This document shows positions 33,486 through 42,737 of a stretch of 64,000 nt of DNA, in pieces. The position numbers were made by a program, and so were the translations under genes. The notes under the pieces are model-generated. The model had not been told where the DNA came from, did no database searches, and saw only the letters and a list, made by a program, of their open reading frames with translations. The first letter of the stretch is position 1. Every line of letters starts with the position of its first letter. This stretch comes from Marixanthotalea marina (lineage in GTDB: Bacteria; Bacteroidota; Bacteroidia; Flavobacteriales; Flavobacteriaceae), in the NCBI GenBank assembly GCA_018883545.1, contig JAHLEH010000001.1:372001-436000 (forward strand), written 5' to 3'.

Positions 33486-34622
33486 CTATTTTACAAAAGT
33501 AGCAAGTAGTTTTAAGACTTCCGAAATTTCTTCTGGACTATTATACGCATGCAAGCAAAATCGTAATCGTTCCTCATCTTTTGGTACTGTAGGTGAAAGT
33601 ATGGGCTTTACATCAAAATTATGTTGTTGAAGTTTTTGTGCAGTTAATTTTACCCGTTCATTGCCAGGGACAATACAACAATGTATGGCGGAATCGCTCT
33701 CTATAAAAGAATCTTTAAGTCCATTTTTAATAAGTTCTTCCTTAAAAAGTTGAATGTTTTGATGTAAGCGTTCTTTACTATGGGTTAAAAGTAATTCGTT
33801 GTAAGCAGATTGAATAGTTGCCAAAGAATGCGGTGGCAATGCTGTGGTGTAAATAAAACTTCTCGAAAAATTGATTAAAAACTGTCTTAAATCATGACTT
33901 CCTAAAACAGCGGCACCGTGACATCCCAAAGCTTTGCCAAAGGTAACAACACGAGCAAACACATTTTTTTCCAACCCCAAATGTTGAATAAGTCCTTCAC
34001 CGCGTTTTCCAAAAACGCCAACCGCATGGGCTTCATCTACAATTAAAAAAGCCTTATGTTTTTTGCAAATTTCAGCCAATTTGTTCAAATTAGGCGAATC
34101 ACCATCCATAGAGAAAACAGATTCTGTAACTACATAAACGGTATCATAATCTAGGCGTTCCAACATTTCGTCAAGGCTTTCCAAATCATTATGTCTAAAT
34201 TTATGGGCCTTGGTATTGTTCATTGTTATGCCATCCCTTATGGAGGCATGAACGTATTCATCGTATAAAATGAGGTCGCCCCGCTGTGGAACACAACTAA
34301 AAAAACCTGTATTGGCATCATACCCAGAATTGAAAATAAGTGCCGATTCGCTTTTGTGAAAACTAGAGACGGCCGATTCTACAATTTGATATAAAGCGTG
34401 GTTTCCTGATAGTAGTCTTGAGCCCGTTGCACCATTTTTTTTAAGGTTATGGTTCAGTAAAAACTCATGGGTAAATTTAAAAATAGTTTCATTTTTTGAA
34501 AAGCCTAAATAATCATTCGATGAAAAATCGATAATGCCAATATTTGTGCCTAGTTCACGTAGGGCATTGGCTTGCATGCGGTCTTCAAGCTTTTGTTGTA
34601 ATTTTTTAGGGAAGTTTTTCAT
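33486..34622 (-). CDS. bioF: 8-amino-7-oxononanoate synthase BioF
   Basis: This 378-residue PLP enzyme condenses pimeloyl-ACP/CoA with alanine. It has SSNDYLGFSKN, GATGSRLLSGNHALYQ, VDEAHAVGVFGKRGEG and the PLP Lys in RVVTFGKALGCHGAAV. It is the first gene of the biotin operon (bioF, GIY-YIG, bioD, bioA, ketoacyl synthase). No bioC or bioH is seen here, so pimeloyl priming genes must lie elsewhere or be replaced. Confidence 0.95.
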   Translation of the reverse strand: MKNFPKKLQQKLEDRMQANALRELGTNIGIIDFSSNDYLGFSKNETIFKFTHEFLLNHNLKKNGATGSRLLSGNHALYQIVESAVSSFHKSESALIFNSGYDANTGFFSCVPQRGDLILYDEYVHASIRDGITMNNTKAHKFRHNDLESLDEMLERLDYDTVYVVTESVFSMDGDSPNLNKLAEICKKHKAFLIVDEAHAVGVFGKRGEGLIQHLGLEKNVFARVVTFGKALGCHGAAVLGSHDLRQFLINFSRSFIYTTALPPHSLATIQSAYNELLLTHSKERLHQNIQLFKEELIKNGLKDSFIESDSAIHCCIVPGNERVKLTAQKLQQHNFDVKPILSPTVPKDEERLRFCLHAYNSPEEISEVLKLLATFVK

Positions 34623-34678
34623 TCAAACAAATATAAATAATGATTTTGTTTTAGTTAAGATGAAATTTCTTAATTGAA

Positions 34679-34711
34679 ATTATCGTTTTTCGATAATTTA
34701 ATATATATTTG
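34679..34711 (+). promoter_or_regulatory. Promoter and palindromic operator of the DUF2975 operon
   Basis: ATTATCG (34679-34685) and CGATAAT (34691-34697) form a 7-bp inverted repeat with a TTTTT spacer. TATATTTG at 34704-34711 is a perfect -7 element, so the palindrome covers the -33 to -15 region. A third half-site, ACGATAAT, follows at about 34721-34728. Repression by the HTH protein encoded by the fourth gene is likely. Confidence 0.55.
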
Positions 34712-34740
34712 TTATTGTTAAACGATAATTTTAGGTAAAT

Positions 34741-35304
34741 ATGAAAGCTATTAAAACATTAAGATTGCTTATTAATGTCTTGTTTTTTACACTAATTGCT
34801 GTAATTATATTCCATTTATTATTTTGGCCAATTGTGTATTTCTACAGTGATTCATTGCCTTTTTATTTACAGGGATTTAGAATGATACTAAACTCATTTA
34901 GCACATTATTTGATTGGAAATTTCTTTTAGTCCCTTTATCTACAGCCATTAATTTTATATTATTCGTGCTTTCAATATTTTATTTGAGGAAATGTATTAA
35001 GCCTTTTATAGTTTCAGATTTTTATACCGAAGTTGTTACTAAGAATTTAAAAAAGAGTGGAATTCTGTTTGTTTTTATTGGTTTGTCAACAATATTAATA
35101 CAGCTTATTTCAACTATATATGTTCAAAATGTTACTCAAAACATTATAGAACCAAATATGATTATATCATTTTTAAACTTATTAGCTGCAGCTATAGATT
35201 TAAAAAGCACATTTTTAATTATTATTGGATTATTTTTTTTGCTGTTTAGCGAAAGCTTCAAGAATGCTGAAACATTAAAACAAGAAAACGATTTAACCAT
35301 ATAA
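34741..35304 (+). CDS. DUF2975 membrane protein (first of three)
   Basis: This 187-residue protein has four hydrophobic helices (about residues 9-33, 60-82, 105-130 and 145-170) and the DUF2975 features: LRKCIKPF between helices 2 and 3, and a C-terminal cytoplasmic tail ending QENDLTI. The family's function is unknown. Two paralogues follow at two-base gaps and then an XRE regulator, forming a tight four-gene operon. All three paralogues end in the same tail. Confidence 0.82.
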   Translation: MKAIKTLRLLINVLFFTLIAVIIFHLLFWPIVYFYSDSLPFYLQGFRMILNSFSTLFDWKFLLVPLSTAINFILFVLSIFYLRKCIKPFIVSDFYTEVVTKNLKKSGILFVFIGLSTILIQLISTIYVQNVTQNIIEPNMIISFLNLLAAAIDLKSTFLIIIGLFFLLFSESFKNAETLKQENDLTI

Positions 35305-35306
35305 TT

Positions 35307-35894
35307 ATGACAAAAAATAGACTTTTAAATATTGCAGTTAATATTTGTAGAATAATTAAAGGGTTGTATATCATTTTATTTATTGTGTTAACAACGGTAT
35401 TTATCCATTTTCAAATAGATAAAGAGTTTTACGTTAATAACGTTGAGAACAATAAAACATCGTTTAATTATAAAGTCAATGGCTTTCGTGTTAATAAATC
35501 TACTAAGTGGAAGATGGAAAATGCAGGAGAGGATGAAGAAGTATACAGTCTTAAGAATATCCAAATAACCTCACTTTATATAATATACTTTCAATGTGTA
35601 GGTGTCTTGGTGTTTTTGTTTTTAAGTATAAATGAGTTTCAAAAAGTAATGCTTTCAGTTAAAAATTTTCAAACATTTAGAAAAGAAAATGTGGCCTCTT
35701 TTAGACGAATTGGAAAATATCTTTTTGTGTTTTTTCTATTGACAGGCTATATTTCTGTAAGGTTTCAAAAAGGAGGATTTAGTTGGCTTGACATATCATT
35801 TACACCTTTAGTTTTTGTGCTTTTGGCGTTTATAATGGCCGAAATTTTTAAAGAAGGGTTGTTGTTGAAGGAAGAAAACGATTTAACAGTGTAA
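35307..35894 (+). CDS. DUF2975 membrane protein (second of three)
   Basis: This 195-residue paralogue of the preceding gene has four hydrophobic helices and a longer first extracytoplasmic loop (about 55 residues, NNVENNKTSFNYKVNGFRVN...). It has NFQTFRKENVASFRRIGKYL before helix 3 and the shared tail EENDLTV. It lies two bases after the previous gene. The divergence between copies is large, so these are old duplicates that may form a hetero-oligomer. Confidence 0.8.
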   Translation: MTKNRLLNIAVNICRIIKGLYIILFIVLTTVFIHFQIDKEFYVNNVENNKTSFNYKVNGFRVNKSTKWKMENAGEDEEVYSLKNIQITSLYIIYFQCVGVLVFLFLSINEFQKVMLSVKNFQTFRKENVASFRRIGKYLFVFFLLTGYISVRFQKGGFSWLDISFTPLVFVLLAFIMAEIFKEGLLLKEENDLTV

Positions 35895-35896
35895 TT

Positions 35897-36391
35897 ATGG
35901 CAAAAAACTTTATTTTTAAAACACTTATAGATATACTGTTTATATTTCAAGGATTTGGAATTTTTGGAGCATTTGTTCTTGCTCCTTTTGGAATAGCTAA
36001 AATAAATCAAGTAAATCTAGCCGATAATAAGTGGCCAACACATTTTTGGATTTTGCTATTGTTGGGAATCATAGCATATATCATGTTTATGATTGGAATT
36101 TATCATTTAAGAAAAGTTGGAAGATATTTATTGTCAAAACGTTATTTTACCGTCGAGATAATATCTAACCTTAAAAGAAGTGGTGTTTTTTTGATTTTTT
36201 CGGGAGTTCTAGGTTTAATGGGTTTTATTATAAATTGGATTCTAAGATTAGAAGCTAATTATAATGCAATTTATGGGACGGAGATAGCACTGCCTTTTTT
36301 CATTGGAATAGTCGGATTGTTTTTTGTCATTCAAAGTGAAGCGTTGTTATTTGCTAAAAATTTTAAAGAGGAAAATGATTTAACAATATAA
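35897..36391 (+). CDS. DUF2975 membrane protein (third of three)
   Basis: This 164-residue member of the tandem family has four hydrophobic helices, LRKVGRYLLSKRYFTVEIISNLKRSG in the central loop and the tail KEENDLTI. It is followed after three bases by the XRE regulator. Function is unknown. Confidence 0.8.
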   Translation: MAKNFIFKTLIDILFIFQGFGIFGAFVLAPFGIAKINQVNLADNKWPTHFWILLLLGIIAYIMFMIGIYHLRKVGRYLLSKRYFTVEIISNLKRSGVFLIFSGVLGLMGFIINWILRLEANYNAIYGTEIALPFFIGIVGLFFVIQSEALLFAKNFKEENDLTI

Positions 36392-36394
36392 TTC

Positions 36395-36601
36395 ATGTCG
36401 ATACTGGTAAATTTAGATATAATGCTGGCAAAGCGGAATATGAAAAGTAACGAATTGGCCGATATTGTTGGCATAACTACAGCAAACCTTTCTATTTTAA
36501 AAACAGGAAAAGCAAAGGCCATTCGTTTTTCTACTTTAGAAGCTATATGTAAAGCCTTGGATTGCCAACCAGCCGATATTTTAGAATATGTTGAAGACTA
36601 G
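36395..36601 (+). CDS. XRE-family HTH regulator (YozG-like)
   Basis: This 68-residue protein is a single HTH domain: LAKRNMKSNELADIVGITTANLSILKTGKAKAIRFSTLEAI, ending CQPADILEYVED, the hallmark of YozG-type regulators. This type is almost always paired with DUF2975 genes. It probably represses the operon through the palindrome at 34679-34697. Confidence 0.92.
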   Translation: MSILVNLDIMLAKRNMKSNELADIVGITTANLSILKTGKAKAIRFSTLEAICKALDCQPADILEYVED

Positions 36602-36658
36602 CTTTAAATCTTTCCATTAAAAAATGTATTTTTGGAATACATAAAAAACACCTTTGCT

Positions 36659-37126
36659 ATGAAAAATTCCCTTTTAATTTTACTGCTTTTAATATCGTCA
36701 ATTGGTTTTGCGCAAAATAATTACATCGTAAAAACAGAAGATGGCAGACGGGTTTTGTTGAAATCTGATTATACTTGGGAATACATCGATTTGGAAAAAC
36801 CTGCTGAAGAAAAAGCAAAGCCCGAAAAAGCGACTCAGGTTATTGAGAGCAGCGAAACAAATACATGCAACTTGGCAGCAGATTTTGAAGAGCCCGAATT
36901 GGACAAGGGATTGCAACTGCAATTAAGAAAAGGACGTGCTACCATTGACGACATTAAGAGGAAAGTTGCTAAGGATAACAATTGTGAGGAAGAAGATGTT
37001 ATTTTATTGGCTGTTTCAGAAAGTAAAGCCAAAGGCATTTATAATTTTTGTGCCAATGGCACAAAAGTGTCTTATAAAAGAACAGGACATACCATTGTAA
37101 AAAACCATGGTTTCCTTCAGTTTTAA
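36659..37126 (+). CDS. Exported DUF3157 family protein
   Basis: The ATG at 36659 starts a signal peptide (LLILLLLISSIGFAQ). The 155-residue product has the DUF3157 opening NNYIVKTEDGRRVLLKSDYTWEYID, a Lys/Glu-rich linker, and a C-terminal region (QLRKGRATIDDIKRKVAKDN, then CANGTKVSYKRTGHTIVK) with three Cys in the mature part. It is periplasmic or outer-surface and of unknown function, and it stands as a single gene. Confidence 0.78.
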   Translation: MKNSLLILLLLISSIGFAQNNYIVKTEDGRRVLLKSDYTWEYIDLEKPAEEKAKPEKATQVIESSETNTCNLAADFEEPELDKGLQLQLRKGRATIDDIKRKVAKDNNCEEEDVILLAVSESKAKGIYNFCANGTKVSYKRTGHTIVKNHGFLQF

Positions 37127-37183
37127 GTTATTTCTTTTATAGTTGCTTTCTATTTTTAGGCCTTTCTCCGTATATTTACTCTT

Positions 37184-38440
37184 ATGTATGCCCTGGTAGA
37201 TTGTAACAACTTTTATGCGTCTTGCGAACGTGTTTTTAATCCCAATTTAAACAACAAACCCATTGCTATTTTAAGCAATAACGATGGCTGTGTTATTTCG
37301 CGAAGTGATGAAGCCAAAGCGTTAGGTTTGCCTATGGGCGCGCCTATTTTTAAATGGGAAAAATTTTGCAAAGAAAATGATATAGAAATATTTTCATCCA
37401 ATTATCCTCTGTATGGTGATATGAGCAGTCGGGTTATGTCTATTTTAAAACAGTTTACTCCTGATGTTGAGGTGTATAGTATTGACGAAGCTTTTTTGGA
37501 ATTTAAAGGGTTTGAGAATTTCAATTTTAACGATTACGGAAATCAGATTCGCCAACGTATTTTAAAGTGGACGGGTATTCCTGTAGGCGTTGGTATTGCG
37601 CCAACGAAGGCTCTAAGTAAGGTTGCTAATAAGATTTCTAGAAAGTTTCCAGAGCAAACCAAAGGTGTCTATGTAATCGATTCCGAGGAAAAACGAATAA
37701 AAGCTTTAAAATGGCTGAAAATTGAAGATGTTTGGGGCATAGGTTGGGGCTTGCAAAAACGGTTGAAAGCCAAAAACTGTAAAACGGCATTCGATTTTGT
37801 GCAGCTTTCGGATGATTGGGTTCGTAAAACGTTTTCAATCACCGAATGGAAATTAAAAAAGGATTTGGAAGGAATCCCTTCCATCATGCTGGATGAAGTA
37901 AAGACAAAACGTGCCATAGCCACCACCAGAAGTTTTGAATATACATTTTCAGATATAGAAAATATAAAGGAGCGCATTTCAACCTTTGCAACCAGTTGTG
38001 CCGAAAAATTACGAAAACAAGGATCTAGTTGCCACATGATTTATGTTATGTTAAGCAGTGATAGGCACAAAAAAGAATTGGAACAACATAAGGCAAGTAA
38101 AATAATAAGCTTACCTTACCCAACAGATTCCTCGTTAATTATCAGTCAACAAGCCGTGCAAGCTGTAACAACTATTTTTAAAGAGGGCATAAAATACAAG
38201 CGGGCAGGTGTTATTGTTATGGGTTTGGTGCCTACTTACAACCATCAAATGGACTTGTTTGAAACAGAAAACCCCAAGCATAAACCGTTAATGCATGCCA
38301 TCGATGGTTTAAATAAAAAATATGCCGATTATAAAGTTAAATTGGCAAATCAAGATTTAAAACGTACCTGGAAAATGCGTCAGGAACGTTTGTCGCCAAG
38401 ATACACCACCAATATAAATGATATTATTAAAGTGAAATGA
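37184..38440 (+). CDS. umuC: Y-family DNA polymerase UmuC (Pol V catalytic subunit)
   Basis: This 418-residue translesion polymerase has YALVDCNNFYASCERVFNP and VEVYSIDEAFLEF with the catalytic Asp/Glu residues, the palm motif KALSKVANKISRK, a helix-hairpin-helix VWGIGWGLQKRLK and the little-finger domain (ATTRSFEYTFSDIENIKERI). A TATATTTA element lies about 10 bases upstream. It overlaps umuD by four bases (ATGA). The gene order is C then D, reversed from enterobacteria. Confidence 0.95.
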   Translation: MYALVDCNNFYASCERVFNPNLNNKPIAILSNNDGCVISRSDEAKALGLPMGAPIFKWEKFCKENDIEIFSSNYPLYGDMSSRVMSILKQFTPDVEVYSIDEAFLEFKGFENFNFNDYGNQIRQRILKWTGIPVGVGIAPTKALSKVANKISRKFPEQTKGVYVIDSEEKRIKALKWLKIEDVWGIGWGLQKRLKAKNCKTAFDFVQLSDDWVRKTFSITEWKLKKDLEGIPSIMLDEVKTKRAIATTRSFEYTFSDIENIKERISTFATSCAEKLRKQGSSCHMIYVMLSSDRHKKELEQHKASKIISLPYPTDSSLIISQQAVQAVTTIFKEGIKYKRAGVIVMGLVPTYNHQMDLFETENPKHKPLMHAIDGLNKKYADYKVKLANQDLKRTWKMRQERLSPRYTTNINDIIKVK

Positions 38441-38880
38441 TACCACGAACCTCTCAACCCCTAACATTTTTTTCTCCAGATGAAACCAATCATTTAGGGG
38501 CTTTTTTCTTTGATACCGGAATTTCGGCAGGATTTCCATCACCCGCAGAAGACTTTAAAGAACAGCGATTGTCTTTAGACAAAGAACTCATTAAAAACAA
38601 AGAAGCTACGTTTTTTGCGCGTGTTAGCGGACAATCTATGATTGGCGCAGGCTTAGACGATAATGATTTATTGGTTATAGATAGAAGTCTTGAACCCGAA
38701 AATAATAAGATAGCTGTTTGTTTTTTAGATGGTGAATTTACCGTGAAACGACTAAAAGTAAACAAAGGTGAAGTTTGGCTGCAACCTGAAAACCCCAATT
38801 ATGCTCCCATAAAAGTAACAGAAGAGAACAACTTTGTTATTTGGGGCATCGTTACCAACGTGATTAAAAAAGTATATTAA
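38437..38880 (+). CDS. umuD: UmuD-type S24 autoprotease (Pol V accessory subunit)
   Basis: This 147-residue LexA/S24-fold protein self-cleaves near Ala31-Gly32 (ISAGFPSPAED) using Ser67 (GQSMIGAG) and Lys104 (FTVKRLKV), and then joins UmuC. It has no N-terminal DNA-binding domain. It is translationally coupled to umuC. RecA filaments are expected to trigger cleavage. No SOS box is recognisable upstream. Confidence 0.94.
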   Translation: MIPRTSQPLTFFSPDETNHLGAFFFDTGISAGFPSPAEDFKEQRLSLDKELIKNKEATFFARVSGQSMIGAGLDDNDLLVIDRSLEPENNKIAVCFLDGEFTVKRLKVNKGEVWLQPENPNYAPIKVTEENNFVIWGIVTNVIKKVY

Positions 38881-38892
38881 AAACATTACTTC

Positions 38893-40623
38893 ATGGTTCA
38901 TTTATCTACCATCGATTTCATTATTATTATTGCTTTTTTTGCTGTTTCCTTATTTATAGGTGTTTGGGTTTCCAGACAAGCAGGAAAAAATGCAACAGAA
39001 TTTTTCCTGTCAGGTAGAAATATGCCTTGGTGGTTATTGGGAGTGTCTATGGTGGCTACCACTTTTGCGGCTGATACACCTGGTTTGGTAACAGAATTAG
39101 TTAGAAAAGACGGCGTTTCTGGAAACTGGGTTTGGTGGGCCATGCTGCTTACAGGCATGCTTACGGTGTTTTTCTACGCAAAGCTTTGGCGTAAATCGGG
39201 CATATCAACCGATTTGGAGTTTTATGAACTGCGTTATTCCGGCAAACCAGCAAGTTTTCTAAGAGGGTTTAGGGCTATTTATTTAGGTGTTATTTTCAAT
39301 ATTATTACCATGGCTGGTGTTTGTTTGGCCGGAGCTAAAATCGCCAATATTTTATTGGGACTTTCCCAAGAAGAAACACTACTATATGCTTCAATTATTG
39401 TAGTTATTTACTCCTCTCTAGGCGGTTTGAAAGGTGTTTTGATAACCGATTTTTTCCAATTCATTATTGCTATGGTTGGTTCTATTTGGGCAACTGTTTA
39501 TATTGTTAATCTTCCAGAAATTGGCAGTATGTCCTCATTACTATCCCACGAAAATGTAGTGGAGAAGCTTAATATTTTACCTGATTTTTCAAATAAAGAA
39601 GCCTTAATCACTTTGTTCATTATTCCGTTTGCGGTGCAGTGGTGGAGTACATGGTACCCAGGAGCAGAACCTGGAGGAGGAGGTTACATTGCGCAGCGCA
39701 TGTTGGCCGCCAAAGATGAAAAGAACGCTACTTGGGCAACACTATTCTTTAATTTTGCACATTATGCGTTACGTCCTTGGCCTTGGATTGTTGTCGGTTT
39801 GGCATCGTTGGTTATTTTTCCAACTTTGGAAAGTATAGGAGTTGCTTTTCCTGGTTTAAGTGAAGAAATGCGGGGTCATGACGTAGCTTATGTAGCTATG
39901 ATGACTTATTTGCCAGCGGGGTTGATTGGCATTGTTTTAACGTCTTTAATTGCGGCGTTTATGAGCACAATTTCTACGCAGTTAAACTGGGGCAGCTCGT
40001 ACGTGGTTAATGATTTTTATGCCCGTTTTATTAATCAATCGGCTACCGAAAAGCAAAAAGTTTTGGTAGGTAGGATTTCTACCATTTTATTAATGCTATG
40101 TGCCGCGCTTTTTTCATTTTATATTAAATCGGCCAAAGATGTGTTCGATTTGTTGTTACAAATAGGGGCAGGAACAGGGTTGTTGTTTATTATGCGCTGG
40201 TTTTGGAAACGCATCAATCCTTATAGTGAAATAGCCGCTATGGTAATCTCTTTTGTAATAGCCGTAATCTTTTTTGTGAATGGAAAATTAGAAAACCCAC
40301 TTTTTGAATTGCCAGGGTATTTGCAACTTGTGTTTGGTGTTTTATTAACTACTATAGGTTGGGTTTTAATTACCCTTTTAACTAAACAGTCTAATGAAAA
40401 GACGTTGAATAAATTTGAAGCTTTGGTATATGGCGAGGAGAGTAAATTTAAAAATATTGGGTATAAAATATTGGCTTTCTTCTTGGGTGTTATTGGTACT
40501 TATAGTTTTTTGTTTGCCACAGGTTATTTTATCTATGGAAAAACGTATCAAGCTGTAGGGCTATCGGTTTTAGCTTTTGTATGTGGTGTATTATTAGTTA
40601 GAAATTGGAAAAAAATTGTATAA
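38893..40623 (+). CDS. Sodium:solute symporter (SSS family)
   Basis: This is a 576-residue inner-membrane symporter with about 13-14 helices. It has SSS landmarks: FFLSGRNMPWWLLGVSMVATTFAADTP in the first two helices, then YSSLGGLKGVLITDFFQFII, and IAAFMSTISTQLNWGSSYVVNDFY at the Na2 site (Ser-Thr pair). The substrate is unknown. The QWWSTWYPGAEPGGGGYIAQR segment resembles members annotated as sugar or amino-acid transporters. It ends at a strong terminator shared with atpC. Confidence 0.92.
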   Translation: MVHLSTIDFIIIIAFFAVSLFIGVWVSRQAGKNATEFFLSGRNMPWWLLGVSMVATTFAADTPGLVTELVRKDGVSGNWVWWAMLLTGMLTVFFYAKLWRKSGISTDLEFYELRYSGKPASFLRGFRAIYLGVIFNIITMAGVCLAGAKIANILLGLSQEETLLYASIIVVIYSSLGGLKGVLITDFFQFIIAMVGSIWATVYIVNLPEIGSMSSLLSHENVVEKLNILPDFSNKEALITLFIIPFAVQWWSTWYPGAEPGGGGYIAQRMLAAKDEKNATWATLFFNFAHYALRPWPWIVVGLASLVIFPTLESIGVAFPGLSEEMRGHDVAYVAMMTYLPAGLIGIVLTSLIAAFMSTISTQLNWGSSYVVNDFYARFINQSATEKQKVLVGRISTILLMLCAALFSFYIKSAKDVFDLLLQIGAGTGLLFIMRWFWKRINPYSEIAAMVISFVIAVIFFVNGKLENPLFELPGYLQLVFGVLLTTIGWVLITLLTKQSNEKTLNKFEALVYGEESKFKNIGYKILAFFLGVIGTYSFLFATGYFIYGKTYQAVGLSVLAFVCGVLLVRNWKKIV

Positions 40624-40652
40624 AAAAAGGTACGCCATGGCGTACCTTTTTT
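40624..40652. terminator. Bidirectional terminator between the symporter gene and atpC
   Basis: GGTACGCCATGGCGTACC is a perfect 18-base palindrome flanked by A and T runs on either side, suitable for both convergent genes. Confidence 0.9.
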
Positions 40653-40671
40653 GGTTTTTATATTGGATTTT

Positions 40672-40965
40672 TTAATCTGCTAAAACAATCACTTTGTTGT
40701 CTTTCATTTCAACAGTACCAGAAGTGATTTTTACTGTCAGCACTTTTTTGTCGTCAAAATGAGGAACTACCTGTGTGTGTAATTCGTCAAATACCAAATG
40801 GCTTTGCGAGTGTGTTTTTATTTTAACCGTTCCTTCTTTTAAAAGAGATACAATAGGAGCGTGGTCTTTTAGCATTTCAAACTCACCGTTAACACCTGGA
40901 ACTACTACAGAATCTACTTCTGAACTAAACAAGGTGGCTTCCGGTGATACAATTTCTAAATACAT
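40672..40965 (-). CDS. atpC: ATP synthase F1 epsilon subunit
   Basis: This 97-residue epsilon subunit is reduced to the N-terminal beta-sandwich (YLEIVSPEATLFSSEVDSVV, VPGVNGEFEMLKDHAPIVSL). The helical C-terminal hairpin is absent, as is normal in Bacteroidota. It is the second gene of an atpD-atpC unit; the other subunits must be encoded elsewhere. Confidence 0.95.
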   Translation of the reverse strand: MYLEIVSPEATLFSSEVDSVVVPGVNGEFEMLKDHAPIVSLLKEGTVKIKTHSQSHLVFDELHTQVVPHFDDKKVLTVKITSGTVEMKDNKVIVLAD

Positions 40966-41064
40966 TTGTTTGGTTTTTGGTTTTTGGTTAATGGTTTTTA
41001 GTTATTTGAAATTCAGAATAAAACACTCTGCTAACAACTAATAACCATCAACTAACAACTTGTT

Positions 41065-42576
<1,512 letters not shown>

Positions 42577-42633
42577 TTATATGTTTAATATTATGCTTTT
42601 TAATTGTGTGAAAATGGTTCTTATTTTCGCGTG

Positions 42634-42641
42634 CAAAGATA
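42634..42641 (-). promoter_or_regulatory. -7 promoter element of atpD
   Basis: Minus-strand TATCTTTG matches TAnnTTTG exactly and is followed by GCACG, the common flavobacterial promoter ending. The leader would be about 55 nt. Confidence 0.6.
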
Positions 42642-42687
42642 ATTTTTTTAATTTAAAAAGAAAGTTGTTTTTGTGCTTTTTTAGAAT

Positions 42688-42719
42688 AAAAAACGTCTTG
42701 AACTTCAAGACGTTTTTTT
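42688..42719 (-). terminator. Terminator of the TonB-dependent receptor gene
   Basis: AAAAAACGTCTTGAA and TTCAAGACGTTTTTT form a perfect stem with almost no loop and T runs, 19 bases after the receptor stop codon at 42738. Confidence 0.88.
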
Positions 42720-42737
42720 AAATTACTTTTTGTTGAT

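Noticed and set aside
40966-41064. Small gene or repeat array between atpD and atpC (TTTGGTTTTTGG, CTAACAACTA motifs)
   Set aside because: Low-complexity intergenic sequence with no conserved reading frame.
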